A stretch of 30,191 nt of DNA from positions 6,213 to 36,403 of the forward strand of contig DHWS01000082.1 in the NCBI GenBank assembly GCA_002413305.1, read 5' to 3'. Numbering within the stretch: the stretch's first letter is position 1; each line of letters opens with the position of its first letter. This document shows, one piece after another, positions 15,542 through 23,521 of this stretch. The stretch comes from Actinobacteria bacterium UBA5176 (GTDB lineage Bacteria > Actinomycetota > UBA4738). The position numbers and the translations under genes are program-made. The notes under the pieces are model-generated. The model had not been told where the DNA came from. It saw only the letters and a list, made by a program, of their open reading frames with translations, and made no database searches.

Positions 15542-16099
15542 TCACGCTTCGTTCCAGTCCTCAGCGAGCAGCCCCATGACGAGCACGTCGATGGGCTTGC
15601 CGTCCTCGAAGTGCGCGCCCCGACGCCGGCCCTCCTCCTTGAACCCGATCTTCCGGTAGGAGCGGATGGCCCGGGGGTTCGACTCGTAGACGGCCAGGCC
15701 GATCCGCCGCAGGTTCATCTCCCGGAGTCCGAACCGGCAGAGCGTGCGGACGGCGTCCGTCCCGTAGCCCTGGCCGAACCACGGCGCGCCGATCCAGATC
15801 CCGAGCGCTGCGGAGCGGACGCGTGGGTCGATGCCCTCCAGGCTGCAGGCCCCGATCAGCTCGCCGGCCAGGGTCTGGATGGCGAACGCGCTGGACGAGG
15901 GGTCCCGTCGGCGGCTCTCCCACCATGCCCGCGTGCCGGCCAGCGGCTCGGGCCACGACAGCGCGAGGTGCCGGGAGACCTCGGGGTCCCAGATCAGCGC
16001 GTTGATGCGAGGGAGATCCGATTCTTCCACGGCGCGCAGCAACACGACCGTCCCCTCGAACGGCGATCGAACCCGACTGAAGTCGTCCTTCGGCGCCAC
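15542..16099 (-). CDS. GNAT-family N-acetyltransferase (RimJ/RimL-like)
   Basis: This encodes 185 residues. The RimJ/RimL-type GNAT layout is visible: VVLLRAVEESDLPRINAL near the N-terminus, AFAIQTLAGELIGACSL, then the acetyl-CoA loop WFGQGYGTDAV (motif Q/RxxGxG/A variant) and AVYESNPRAIRSYRKIGFKEEG. The substrate, either a protein N-terminus or a small molecule, cannot be assigned. The GTG start lies 8 nt after TATCCT (16108-16113) on the minus strand with no Shine-Dalgarno, fitting leaderless transcription. It ends 3 bp from the convergent sat and diverges from the acyl-CoA dehydrogenase gene. Confidence 0.85.
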   Translation of the reverse strand: MAPKDDFSRVRSPFEGTVVLLRAVEESDLPRINALIWDPEVSRHLALSWPEPLAGTRAWWESRRRDPSSSAFAIQTLAGELIGACSLEGIDPRVRSAALGIWIGAPWFGQGYGTDAVRTLCRFGLREMNLRRIGLAVYESNPRAIRSYRKIGFKEEGRRRGAHFEDGKPIDVLVMGLLAEDWNEA

Positions 16100-16158
16100 C
16101 GGGGGCGAGGATAGCCCGACGAGGTGTGGGGCGCTCTCCCGCGCAACCTACCGGCGGG

Positions 16159-16164
16159 TATAGT
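16159..16164 (+). promoter_or_regulatory. -10 hexamer for the first acyl-CoA dehydrogenase
   Basis: TATAGT lies 9 nt before ATG 16174, implying a leader of 0-3 nt. There is no Shine-Dalgarno between the two. Confidence 0.55.
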
Positions 16165-16173
16165 TCGAACACG

Positions 16174-17322
16174 ATGCTGCATCCCCTCTTCACCGAGGAG
16201 CATGAACAGCTCCGCCGGTCCGTCCGGCAGTTCGTGGAGAGCGAGCTGGCCCCCCACGCCCAGGAGTGGGAACGGGAGGGCGGCTTCCCCGACTGGGTCT
16301 TCAAGCGGATGGGCGACCTCGGCTTCATGGGCGTCCGGTTCCCCGAAGAGTATGGGGGACAGGGCGGCGACTGGGGCCACTCGATCGTGATCGCCGAGGA
16401 GATGGCCCGGTGCGGCTCCGGCGGGGTGGGGATGGCGATCGCCGTGCAGAGCGAGATGGCGACGCCGCCGATCTTCAAGTTCGGCACCGAGGCCCAGAAG
16501 CAGCGTTACCTGGTCCCCGCGATCAAGGGCGAGAAGATCGTGTGCCTAGGGATCACCGAGCCGAACGCCGGCAGCGACGTGGCCGGCATCGAGACCACCG
16601 CACGGCCGGACGGGGACGGCGGGTGGGTCATCAACGGCCGGAAGATCTTCATCACGAACGGCGTCCGGGCCGACTTCTGCGTCCTGGTGACGCGGAACGA
16701 CAAGGAGGCCGGGCACCACGGCTTCTCGCTGTTCCTGGTCGACACCGACACGCCGGGGTTCGAGGTGTCGCGCAAGCTCGACAAGCTCGGGATGCGCTCG
16801 TCCGACACCGCCGAGCTGGTGCTGGACGACGTGCGCGTGCCGAGCGAACAGCTGCTCGGCGAGCAGGGACACGGGTTCGTCGAGATCATGTGGGAGCTGC
16901 AGGGCGAACGGTTGATCGGCGTGGCCGGCAGCGTGGCCGGCGCGTGGCTCGTGTTCGACAGGACGATGGAGTACGCGAAACAACGCATGGCGTTCGGCCG
17001 GCCGATCGGGTCGTTCCAGGTGAACCGGCACAAGTTCGCCACGATGGCCACCGAGCTCGAGGCCGCCCGCCAGCTCACGTACGACACCGCGCTGGCCTGG
17101 GAGCGCGGCGAGTATCCGGTCCAGCAGATCTCGATGGCGAAGCTGTACGGCGGCCTGGTCGCCAACCGGGTGATGAACGAATGCCTCCAGCTTTGGGGCG
17201 GGATGGGGTATGCCACCGAGACGGGCATCGACCGGGCGTGGAGGGATGCGCGGCTCCTGCGGATCGGCGGCGGTACCGACGAGGTGATGCGCGAAGTCAT
17301 CGCCAAGACCATGGGGCTGTAG
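16174..17322 (+). CDS. Acyl-CoA dehydrogenase 1
   Basis: The 382-residue flavoprotein oxidises an acyl-CoA to the 2-enoyl-CoA. The canonical ACAD pattern is present: N-terminal helices, ITEPNAGSDVAGI (FAD/substrate), a middle beta domain with KIFITNG, MAFGRPIGSFQ and LWGGMGYATE near the C-terminus. The usual catalytic Glu of medium-chain enzymes (in YEGT) is replaced by IGGGTDE. A Glu is present at residue 245 in QGERLIG, the helix-G position used by isovaleryl- and long-chain acyl-CoA dehydrogenases, so the enzyme should be active with that type of base. Chain-length preference is unknown. A paralogue follows 30 bp downstream. Confidence 0.93.
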   Translation: MLHPLFTEEHEQLRRSVRQFVESELAPHAQEWEREGGFPDWVFKRMGDLGFMGVRFPEEYGGQGGDWGHSIVIAEEMARCGSGGVGMAIAVQSEMATPPIFKFGTEAQKQRYLVPAIKGEKIVCLGITEPNAGSDVAGIETTARPDGDGGWVINGRKIFITNGVRADFCVLVTRNDKEAGHHGFSLFLVDTDTPGFEVSRKLDKLGMRSSDTAELVLDDVRVPSEQLLGEQGHGFVEIMWELQGERLIGVAGSVAGAWLVFDRTMEYAKQRMAFGRPIGSFQVNRHKFATMATELEAARQLTYDTALAWERGEYPVQQISMAKLYGGLVANRVMNECLQLWGGMGYATETGIDRAWRDARLLRIGGGTDEVMREVIAKTMGL

Positions 17323-17352
17323 CGGTGAAGCCGTGCAAGAGATGACCGGACG

Positions 17353-18534
17353 ATGACGCCCTCCGCAGCGCGCTTCGCCGCGATCCCACAGGCCGGGCTT
17401 TTCACGGCCGACCACGCCGAGCTGCGGGACGTCATCCGGCAGTGGGTCCGCCGCGCCCTTCGGCCCCACGCCGAGGAGTGGGAGCGCGCCGGCGACTTCC
17501 CGTACCGGGAGGTCTTCCGCGAGGCTGGCTTGGTCGGGATCTTCGGCGCCAAGTACGAACCACGCTACGGAGGGACCGGGCCGGACCTGGTGGCCGACGC
17601 CCTTATCACGGAGGAGCTGGTGGGGTGCGGCGCGGGCGGTGTGGCGGCAGCGCTGGGCGCGCACAAGGACCTCGGGCCGTACTACGTCTCCCGCTTCGGG
17701 ACGGAGCAGCAGCGGCAGCGATACCTGATCCCCGCGGTGGCCGGGGAGCGTATCTGCGCCCTTGCCGTCACCGAGCCGGGGGCGGGCTCCGACGTGGCCG
17801 GCATCCGCACGCGGGCCGAACGTATCGGAGGTGGCGGCTGGCGCCTTTCAGGAACCAAGACGTTCATCACGAACGGCTCGATCGCCGACTTCGTCGTGGT
17901 CGCCGCGAAGACGGAGCCGGAGGCCGGAGCGCACGGCATCTCGCTGTTCGTCGTGGAGGCCGGGACCGCGGGTTTCTCCGCGCAGCGCCTGGACATGGTG
18001 GGTTGGCGGACCTCCCACACCGGTGAGCTCGTGTTCGAGGGATGCGAGGTGCCGGCTGATGCGTTGCTGGGCGAAGAGCACCAGGGTTTCGGACACATCA
18101 TGGCGAACTTCCAGTGGGAGCGGATCGTGATGGCGCTGGCAGCCGTGGCGGCCGCCCGGGCAACGCTCGACCTGGCCATCTCTTACGGGCGGGAACGGAA
18201 AGCGTTCGGCCGGCCGGTGGTGAAGTTCCAGGTGTGGCGGCACCGCTTGGCCGACCTGGCCACGGAGATCGAAGCCGCCCGGGCGCTGACCTATCACGCG
18301 CTGCGGAAGATCGTGGCCGGCGAGGACGCGGTCCGCGAGGTGTCCATGGCGAAGTGGCTCGCCACCGAGCTCGACTGGAAGGTCGCCGACGAAGCGCTCC
18401 AGATGCACGGGGGGTACGGCTACATGATGGAGTACCCCGTGCAGCGGGCCTGGCGCGACGCCCGCCTGGGCCCCATCGGGGGCGGTTCGACCGAGATCAT
18501 GAAGGACATCATCGGCCGGTCGTTCGGCCTGTGA
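17353..18534 (+). CDS. Acyl-CoA dehydrogenase 2
   Basis: This 393-residue paralogue of the preceding gene has VTEPGAGSDVAGI, KTFITNGSIADF, KAFGRPVVKFQ and MHGGYGYMMEYPVQRAWRD. Like its neighbour it has IGGGSTE where medium-chain enzymes have YEGT, and keeps a Glu at residue 256 in QWERIVM, the isovaleryl/long-chain type catalytic position. The 30-bp spacing and same strand suggest one operon; the Shine-Dalgarno is weak. Two distinct dehydrogenases side by side suggest either different chain lengths/branching or a heteromeric enzyme as in actinobacterial steroid catabolism. The latter is only a possibility, since both copies keep the base and FAD motifs. Confidence 0.93.
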   Translation: MTPSAARFAAIPQAGLFTADHAELRDVIRQWVRRALRPHAEEWERAGDFPYREVFREAGLVGIFGAKYEPRYGGTGPDLVADALITEELVGCGAGGVAAALGAHKDLGPYYVSRFGTEQQRQRYLIPAVAGERICALAVTEPGAGSDVAGIRTRAERIGGGGWRLSGTKTFITNGSIADFVVVAAKTEPEAGAHGISLFVVEAGTAGFSAQRLDMVGWRTSHTGELVFEGCEVPADALLGEEHQGFGHIMANFQWERIVMALAAVAAARATLDLAISYGRERKAFGRPVVKFQVWRHRLADLATEIEAARALTYHALRKIVAGEDAVREVSMAKWLATELDWKVADEALQMHGGYGYMMEYPVQRAWRDARLGPIGGGSTEIMKDIIGRSFGL

Positions 18535-18579
18535 TCCGCGCGTCCCCCGGTCCCGCCTTTCGGCGTCTTCCGGCCACCC

Positions 18580-18585
18580 TATACT
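18580..18585 (+). promoter_or_regulatory. -10 element of the acyl-CoA ligase gene
   Basis: TATACT lies 41 bp upstream of ATG 18627; the leader of about 35 nt carries GGGAGGAGG at 18611-18619. The ligase may therefore be transcribed on its own as well as from the dehydrogenase operon. Confidence 0.5.
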
Positions 18586-18626
18586 TCGGTCCTCGCGGCG
18601 GGCGAGACCCGGGAGGAGGTGGGCCG

Positions 18627-20141
18627 ATGAACCTCGCGGTGCTGGCGGAGCGGAACGTCCAACGGTTCGGCGAATACGAGTCCCTGATCTTCGAGGATCG
18701 CGCCTACACCAACGTCGAACAGCTCCGGGGGGCCCGCCGGTTCGCGAACGGGCTGGTCTCCGTGGGGGTCGAACCCGGCGACCGGGTGGCGGTGATGATG
18801 CCGAACGGCGTTGAGGTCGGACAGGCATACACGGGCATCTCGGCAGCCGGGGGCGTGGTGGTGCCGATCGTCTTCCTGCTGGCCGTCCCGGAGATCAACC
18901 ACATCCTGGCCGACGCGCGCCCGAAGGTGCTGGTCACCGGGCCGGACTTCGTCCCCACCGCCCGGGCCGCCATGGAAGGCCTGACCGAACCGCCCCGCGT
19001 GGTGGTCACCGGCGACGCGGCCCCCGAGGGCATGGACGCGTGGGACGGCCTGGTGGCGAGCCAGGCGCCGGCCTTCGCGCCGGTCGACCGAGACGGCGAC
19101 GACCTCGCCGTGATCATGTACACGGGCGGGACCACCGGGCGGCCGAAGGGCGTGATGATCACGCACGGCAACCTGCTGTGGATGGCTGAGACCCTGTCGA
19201 AGGAGACCACGGTCGGCCCGGACGACGTGGGGCTCATTGCGCTTCCCGTCTCGCACCTGTTCGGCATGATCGCCGGCCTCACCGGCCAGGTGCTGGGGAC
19301 CCGAGGCGTCCTCTTGAAGTGGTTCGAAGCCGGCGAGGTCCTGCGGGCGATCGAGACGTACGGGGTCACGTCGATCCCCATGGTTCCGACCATGGCCCTG
19401 TTCCTGCTCCAGCATCCCGACGCGACGGCTACCGACACGTCGACGCTTCGAACGGTCCTGCTGTCGGCGGCACCGGTCCCGCTCGATCTGAAACAGCGGT
19501 TCGCGGAGCGGTTCGGCTGCGAGGTGCTGGAGGCATACGGGCAGACCGAAGCCTCGCCGGCCATCGCCATCGAGCGGGAGGGAGAGGAGAAGCGGCCGGG
19601 ATCGTGCGGGAAGGCCATCAGCGGCGCGGACGTGGCGATCCTCGGCGAGGACGGGACCGCGCTCCCGCCGGGCGAGGTCGGCGAGATCTGCGCACGATCG
19701 CCCGGGATCATGAAGGGCTACTTCGGCCTGCCGGAGGCGACGGCTGAGGCGCTGCGGGACGGCTGGCTCCACACCGGTGACATGGGCTACCTCGATGCGG
19801 ACGGCTACCTGTACGTGACCGACCGCAAGAAGGACCTCATCATCCGGGGCGGCTTCAACGTGTATCCGCGCGACGTCGAAGAGGTCCTGCACCAGCATCC
19901 GGACGTGGCGGAGGCGGCGGTGGTCGGCCGCCCCGATCCCGCCATGGGGGAGGAGGTCGTGGCATTCGTCGTCAAGGCACCCGGTAGCGAGGTGGCCGAA
20001 GACGACCTGCTGGCGTTCTGCCGCGACCGGCTGGCGAGATACAAGTCGCCGAGAGAGATCCGGTTCACCGGATACCTGCCGAAGTCCCCGATCGGCAAGG
20101 TCCTGAAGAAGGACCTCCGGGCCCAGGTGGGAGGCGCCTGA
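18627..20141 (+). CDS. AMP-forming fatty-acyl-CoA ligase (long-chain type)
   Basis: The 504-residue ANL-superfamily enzyme activates a carboxylic acid with ATP and joins it to CoA. Motifs: P-loop MYTGGTTGRPKG (about 165-176), LEAYGQTEASP (A5), GWLHTGDMGYLDADGYLYV (A7), DRKKDLIIRGGFNVYP (A8) and the C-terminal catalytic lysine K491 in PIGKVLKKDL (A10). GGGAGGAGG precedes the ATG by 7 nt; the open frame reaching upstream is an overlap with the dehydrogenase in another frame. Together with the two dehydrogenases it forms the entry to a fatty- or branched-acid beta-oxidation route. The exact acid is unknown. Confidence 0.92.
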   Translation: MNLAVLAERNVQRFGEYESLIFEDRAYTNVEQLRGARRFANGLVSVGVEPGDRVAVMMPNGVEVGQAYTGISAAGGVVVPIVFLLAVPEINHILADARPKVLVTGPDFVPTARAAMEGLTEPPRVVVTGDAAPEGMDAWDGLVASQAPAFAPVDRDGDDLAVIMYTGGTTGRPKGVMITHGNLLWMAETLSKETTVGPDDVGLIALPVSHLFGMIAGLTGQVLGTRGVLLKWFEAGEVLRAIETYGVTSIPMVPTMALFLLQHPDATATDTSTLRTVLLSAAPVPLDLKQRFAERFGCEVLEAYGQTEASPAIAIEREGEEKRPGSCGKAISGADVAILGEDGTALPPGEVGEICARSPGIMKGYFGLPEATAEALRDGWLHTGDMGYLDADGYLYVTDRKKDLIIRGGFNVYPRDVEEVLHQHPDVAEAAVVGRPDPAMGEEVVAFVVKAPGSEVAEDDLLAFCRDRLARYKSPREIRFTGYLPKSPIGKVLKKDLRAQVGGA

Positions 20142-20186
20142 AGAGGGCGGGCGGATCGCGGGCTCCGGCGGGTGCGGAGATCTCGG

Positions 20187-20216
20187 TTGACACGCGGAAT
20201 TGTCACTGGATAGGGT
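20187..20216 (+). promoter_or_regulatory. Promoter of the M23 peptidase gene
   Basis: A consensus -35 TTGACA (20187-20192), an 18-bp spacer and -10 TAGGGT (20211-20216) give a transcript start near 20223. TGACA (20188-20192) and TGTCA form an inverted repeat with an 8-nt gap covering the -35 and spacer, a possible operator. Confidence 0.75.
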
Positions 20217-20292
20217 CATTCGGCTCGTTCTGTCACCCTGTCCCGGTCCGTTCTGGGCGGCCGGCTCGAGCCCCCGCGACGGAGGAGGGCGG

Positions 20293-21342
20293 TTGATCCC
20301 ACGCAGAGCCCGGATGCTGGCCGGGCTGGTCACGTTGGTCACCATCCTGGGCGCGGCGGCCACGCCGGTGCACGCCGATACGGCCGGCGACCTGAAGGCG
20401 GCGAAGGCGAACCTCGCCACGATCCAGACGGGGCTGGACGCCCTGGTGACGAGCTACGACGCGGCGCAGGCACGGTACGCGAAGACGCAGGCGCAGATAC
20501 AGGACGTCCGGGCGCGCGCCGCCCGCGAACGGGCCAGGATGTCCGAGATCCACGATGCGCTGGCCGGCGAGGCGTGGGACGCGTACGAGAGCGATGGCGT
20601 GAACACGGTCGAGCTGTTGCTCACGTCCAGTTCGTTCTCGGAGTTCTCCGACCGGGTCGAATTCCTGGGAAGCCTGGCACGGAGTGACAACGACCTGCTT
20701 GTGCAGGCCGGCGTGTCCGGCGAGAAGCTCCGCCGCCTGAACGGGCAGCTCTCGATCCTCTCGGCCCAGCAGTCCGCCACCGTGGGGCAGCTCTCGACCC
20801 AGAAGGCGGCCATCGCATCGCAGTTCGCTGCGGCTCAGTCGCAGATCGCCTCGCTCCAGGCCAAGCTCGCCGCGCTGGAGGCGGCCGCCAGGGCCGCTCA
20901 GCCGGGCGCTTCGGGCCCTCCCGGGCCGGTCACCGGTGGGGGTCCTCTCCAGGCCTGCCCGGTCGGGCAGCCCCGGGCCTTCAGCGACGACTTCGGCGAC
21001 CCCCGGCCGGGAGGCCGAACGCACCAGGGCATCGACCTGCTCGCGCCGCTCGGCACCCCGATCTACGCGGCGCAGTCCGGGCAGTTCGAGCAGAACTCCA
21101 ACTCGCTCGGCGGGACCACCGCGCTCCTGTACGCGGACAACGGCGACTACACGTACTACGCGCACATGTCGAGCTACGCGGGCGTGGCGAACGGGGCGCA
21201 CGTGCCGGCGGGTACCATGATCGGCCACGTGGGGAACACCGGTGACGCGGCCGGCGGCCCATACCACCTGCATTTCGAATACCACCCGGGCGGCGGGGGC
21301 GCGGTCGACCCCTATCGGTACCTCGTCGCGGTCTGCGGGTAA
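20293..21342 (+). CDS. Secreted coiled-coil M23 metallopeptidase (cell-wall hydrolase or activator)
   Basis: TTG 20293 is chosen because GGAGGAGG ends 4 nt upstream and the protein then starts with an ideal signal peptide (MIPRRARMLAGL...ATPVHA, cleavage near residue 28). ATG 20314 is the alternative. The 349-residue protein then has a long heptad-rich coiled coil (about 30-205; LKAAKANLATIQTGLDAL), an alanine/proline linker and a C-terminal peptidase_M23 domain. The domain shows zinc-binding H...D in THQGID and HLHFE, plus YYAHM. This EnvC/NlpD-like arrangement is typical of division-associated peptidoglycan hydrolases or their activators. The metal ligands look intact, so it may be catalytic. 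Its own strong promoter is at 20187. Confidence 0.9.
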   Translation: MIPRRARMLAGLVTLVTILGAAATPVHADTAGDLKAAKANLATIQTGLDALVTSYDAAQARYAKTQAQIQDVRARAARERARMSEIHDALAGEAWDAYESDGVNTVELLLTSSSFSEFSDRVEFLGSLARSDNDLLVQAGVSGEKLRRLNGQLSILSAQQSATVGQLSTQKAAIASQFAAAQSQIASLQAKLAALEAAARAAQPGASGPPGPVTGGGPLQACPVGQPRAFSDDFGDPRPGGRTHQGIDLLAPLGTPIYAAQSGQFEQNSNSLGGTTALLYADNGDYTYYAHMSSYAGVANGAHVPAGTMIGHVGNTGDAAGGPYHLHFEYHPGGGGAVDPYRYLVAVCG

Positions 21343-21360
21343 GGCGCTACTCTGGCCGGC

Positions 21361-21894
21361 ATGAGCGATCGCACCACCTCCCGCGCCGCCGAGGTGCTCG
21401 ACCAGTCGTTCGCGGAGGGGCTGGCGGAGATCTCGCTGGAGGAGCTCCGCCGCCGCCGGGACGAAGCGCTCGCAGAACGCGAATTCCAGTCCTACCTCCG
21501 CCGGCTGGTCCAGACCCGGATCGACATCCTTCGCGACGAACAGGCCCGGCGGGTGGAGGGCGGCGACCCACAACCGCTGGTCGAGCGGTTGGCCTCGGCG
21601 CTCTCCGAAGGCGGGCCGAAGGGCACCAGCCGGGGGGAGGCGCTGGTGGTCAGTGTGTCTTCGGAGGACATGGCCGAAGCTCAGCTGCAGGCCGACGCGA
21701 TCACACGGATCGGGGATGCCGACCCACGGTCGATGTCGGATGAGGACCTCGTCGCCGCTGTGGCGGTGCTCGAGGAGGCCGAACGGTCGGTCTCCGCGGA
21801 CCGCGTGGCGATCTTCCACGTCCACGACCGGCTGCAGGACGAGCTGAAGCGTCGGTACCGGGCCGACCCCTCGCTGATCGCCCGCGAGTTCTAA
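21361..21894 (+). CDS. RsiG-like anti-sigma factor (c-di-GMP-responsive family)
   Basis: This encodes 177 residues, mostly helical. SYLRRLVQTRIDILRDEQARR (from residue 44) is strongly reminiscent of RsiG, the actinobacterial 'aerial mycelium formation' family that binds sigma-WhiG and c-di-GMP. The signature E-x3-S-x2-R-x3-Q-x3-D is present at 40-55 except that its first position is Arg40 (S44, R47, Q51, D55 kept). A second, imperfect copy lies at 141-156 (E141, S145, R148, Phe152 instead of Gln, D156). No sigma factor gene is in the window. TACTCT (21348-21353) is 7 nt before the ATG and there is no Shine-Dalgarno, so it is probably leaderless. Whether it still binds c-di-GMP is uncertain. 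Confidence 0.75.
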   Translation: MSDRTTSRAAEVLDQSFAEGLAEISLEELRRRRDEALAEREFQSYLRRLVQTRIDILRDEQARRVEGGDPQPLVERLASALSEGGPKGTSRGEALVVSVSSEDMAEAQLQADAITRIGDADPRSMSDEDLVAAVAVLEEAERSVSADRVAIFHVHDRLQDELKRRYRADPSLIAREF

Positions 21895-21940
21895 GAGCCA
21901 CCCGGCCCGGCCGAGTTCCGGACGCCGTAGGCTTCGCGCT

Positions 21941-22924
21941 GTGAGCTCCGTCCCGCTGGTGCGCGTCACCCGGTCCGGCCTCGAGGAGTCGGTGCACCTC
22001 GTGGACGTGGTCGTGGTGGACGCTGACGGACGCGTGGTCGCCTCGTGTGGCGACCCCGACCGGGAGCTCTACGCGCGGTCGTCGATGAAACCGTTCCAGG
22101 CGACCGTCACGCTGTCCCTCGCGCCGTTCGACTTCACTGACGCGGAGGTCGCGGTGATGTGCGCCTCGCACAACGCCGAACCGGTCCACGTGCGAACCGT
22201 GCGGTCGATCCTGGCCCGGACCGGCGTGGACGAAGGCGCTTTGCAGTGCCCCTCGATGCGGCCGTGGGACGACGAGACACTCGCCGCCGACCCGAAGCGG
22301 CGGCGGATCAATTCGGATTGCTCCGGCAAGCACGCCGGGATGCTCGCGGCGTGCGCCGCTCAAGGATGGCCGCTCGCGAACTACAGGGCCCCCGACCACC
22401 CGTTGCAGCAGGCGGTGCTGCGCTCGGTGCTCCGGGCTTCCGGCCGGGAGGAGGTCCGAGTCGGGGTGGACGGTTGCGGGGTCCCCGTCCATGGGATGCC
22501 GCTCTGGGCGATGGCGACGATCTACGCGCGCATGGTGGCACGCGAACGCCTGGGGGACCTCGCCCCGTTCGCCGAGCGTGCAGTGTCCTCCATGGTCGCC
22601 GAGCCGTATCTGGTGGCCGGTCGGAACCGCGCGGACACGGCGCTGATGGAAGCGGCGCCGGGAGCGGTGATCGCCAAGGGCGGCGCTGAAGCGCTGATGT
22701 GTGCTGCCCTGCTCGAGCCTCGGCTCGGGATCGCGGTGAAGATCCGTGACGGGGCGTCTCGGGCCAGCGGCCCGGCTGTCCTCCATGTGCTGCGACTCCT
22801 CGGCGCGCTCGACGAGGGGCAGGTCGAACGCCTCGCCCCCTTCGCCCGGCCGGCTGTGCTGGGAGGCGGTGAACCCGTAGGAGAGGTCCGGGCCGAGTTC
22901 GACCTGACCCGCGCCCCGACTTAG
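21941..22924 (+). CDS. L-asparaginase II family protein
   Basis: The 327-residue protein belongs to the asparaginase_II type (thermolabile, Rhizobium etli-like), not the bacterial AnsA/AnsB fold. Visible features are VTRSGLEESVHLVDVVVVD at the start, SSMKPFQA (the conserved Ser-x-x-Lys, reminiscent of serine hydrolases), CASHNAEPVH, NSDCSGKHAGMLAAC and GCGVPVHGMPL, all family hallmarks. It would release ammonia and aspartate from asparagine, fitting the nitrogen theme. TAGGCT (21928-21933) lies 7 nt before the GTG start with no Shine-Dalgarno, again fitting leaderless transcription. Confidence 0.9.
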   Translation: MSSVPLVRVTRSGLEESVHLVDVVVVDADGRVVASCGDPDRELYARSSMKPFQATVTLSLAPFDFTDAEVAVMCASHNAEPVHVRTVRSILARTGVDEGALQCPSMRPWDDETLAADPKRRRINSDCSGKHAGMLAACAAQGWPLANYRAPDHPLQQAVLRSVLRASGREEVRVGVDGCGVPVHGMPLWAMATIYARMVARERLGDLAPFAERAVSSMVAEPYLVAGRNRADTALMEAAPGAVIAKGGAEALMCAALLEPRLGIAVKIRDGASRASGPAVLHVLRLLGALDEGQVERLAPFARPAVLGGGEPVGEVRAEFDLTRAPT

Positions 22925-22942
22925 CCGCTGTTATCCGTGAAG

Positions 22943-22972
22943 TTTGCAAGTGTTTAAAGAATCTGCTAGCCT
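22943..22972 (+). promoter_or_regulatory. Promoter of the XRE regulator operon
   Basis: TTTGCA (22943-22948), an 18-bp spacer and TAGCCT (22967-22972) form a plausible promoter 10 nt before ATG 22983. The spacer is unusually AT-rich for this window and could hold an autoregulatory operator. Confidence 0.55.
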
Positions 22973-22982
22973 TCGAGGCGTC

Positions 22983-23519
22983 ATGAACGTTCGCGAGGTC
23001 GGTGCCTACATCCGGAGCCAGCGGCTCAGCTCGCGGCTCTCGCTCAAGAACGTGTCTGGGCTGGCGGGGATCTCGATCCCGTACTTGTCCCAGGTCGAAA
23101 GGGGCCTCCGCAAGCCCAGCGCGGACATCCTCCAGGCGATCGCGAAGGCGCTCCGCATCTCAGCCGAGACGCTGTACGTCCAAGCTGGGATCCTCGAGAG
23201 CCACCCGGTCCCCGACGTGGCATCGGCCATCATGGCCGATCCCTCGGTCACCGAGCGCCAGAAGCAGGCGCTCATCCAGATCTACGAAGCGTTTCGAGAG
23301 GAGACGGGCCGCGACCTGCTTCCGCGTGCCTCTACGGGCGTCGTGACCGCTGCGAGCAAGGGTTCCACCGTCACACGAGCTCGCACTGCTCGCGGCCGGA
23401 GCGCGACCACGAAGCGTTCGAGTGTCGAAGCTGGCGGGGGGGCGAAGACAAAGGCTGGAAACAGCCCTCACCCGGCTCCCCTTCGTTCCCCCGCCACCAA
23501 CCGTGGGAAGGAGGTGTAA
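22983..23519 (+). CDS. XRE-family transcriptional regulator
   Basis: The 178-residue protein has a helix-turn-helix at about 5-62: VGAYIRSQRLSSRLSLKNVS, then GISIPYLSQVERGLRKPS and ADILQAIAKALRISAETLYV. A short helical region follows (to about 115, PSVTERQKQALIQIYEAFREE). The tail is long, basic and low-complexity, probably disordered and possibly DNA-binding. The arrangement XRE regulator followed directly by an HbhA-like gene matches Rv0474-Rv0475 of Mycobacterium tuberculosis, as recalled, including an mshA gene not far away. The stop is 2 bp before the next ATG, whose AAGGAGGT lies inside this gene, so they form one operon. The ATG is close to the -10, so the leader is very short. Confidence 0.88.
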   Translation: MNVREVGAYIRSQRLSSRLSLKNVSGLAGISIPYLSQVERGLRKPSADILQAIAKALRISAETLYVQAGILESHPVPDVASAIMADPSVTERQKQALIQIYEAFREETGRDLLPRASTGVVTAASKGSTVTRARTARGRSATTKRSSVEAGGGAKTKAGNSPHPAPLRSPATNRGKEV

Positions 23520-23521
23520 CC

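Noticed and set aside
18114..18626. Extension of the acyl-CoA ligase upstream
   Set aside because: It overlaps the second acyl-CoA dehydrogenase in another frame; GGGAGGAGG before ATG 18627 marks the start.
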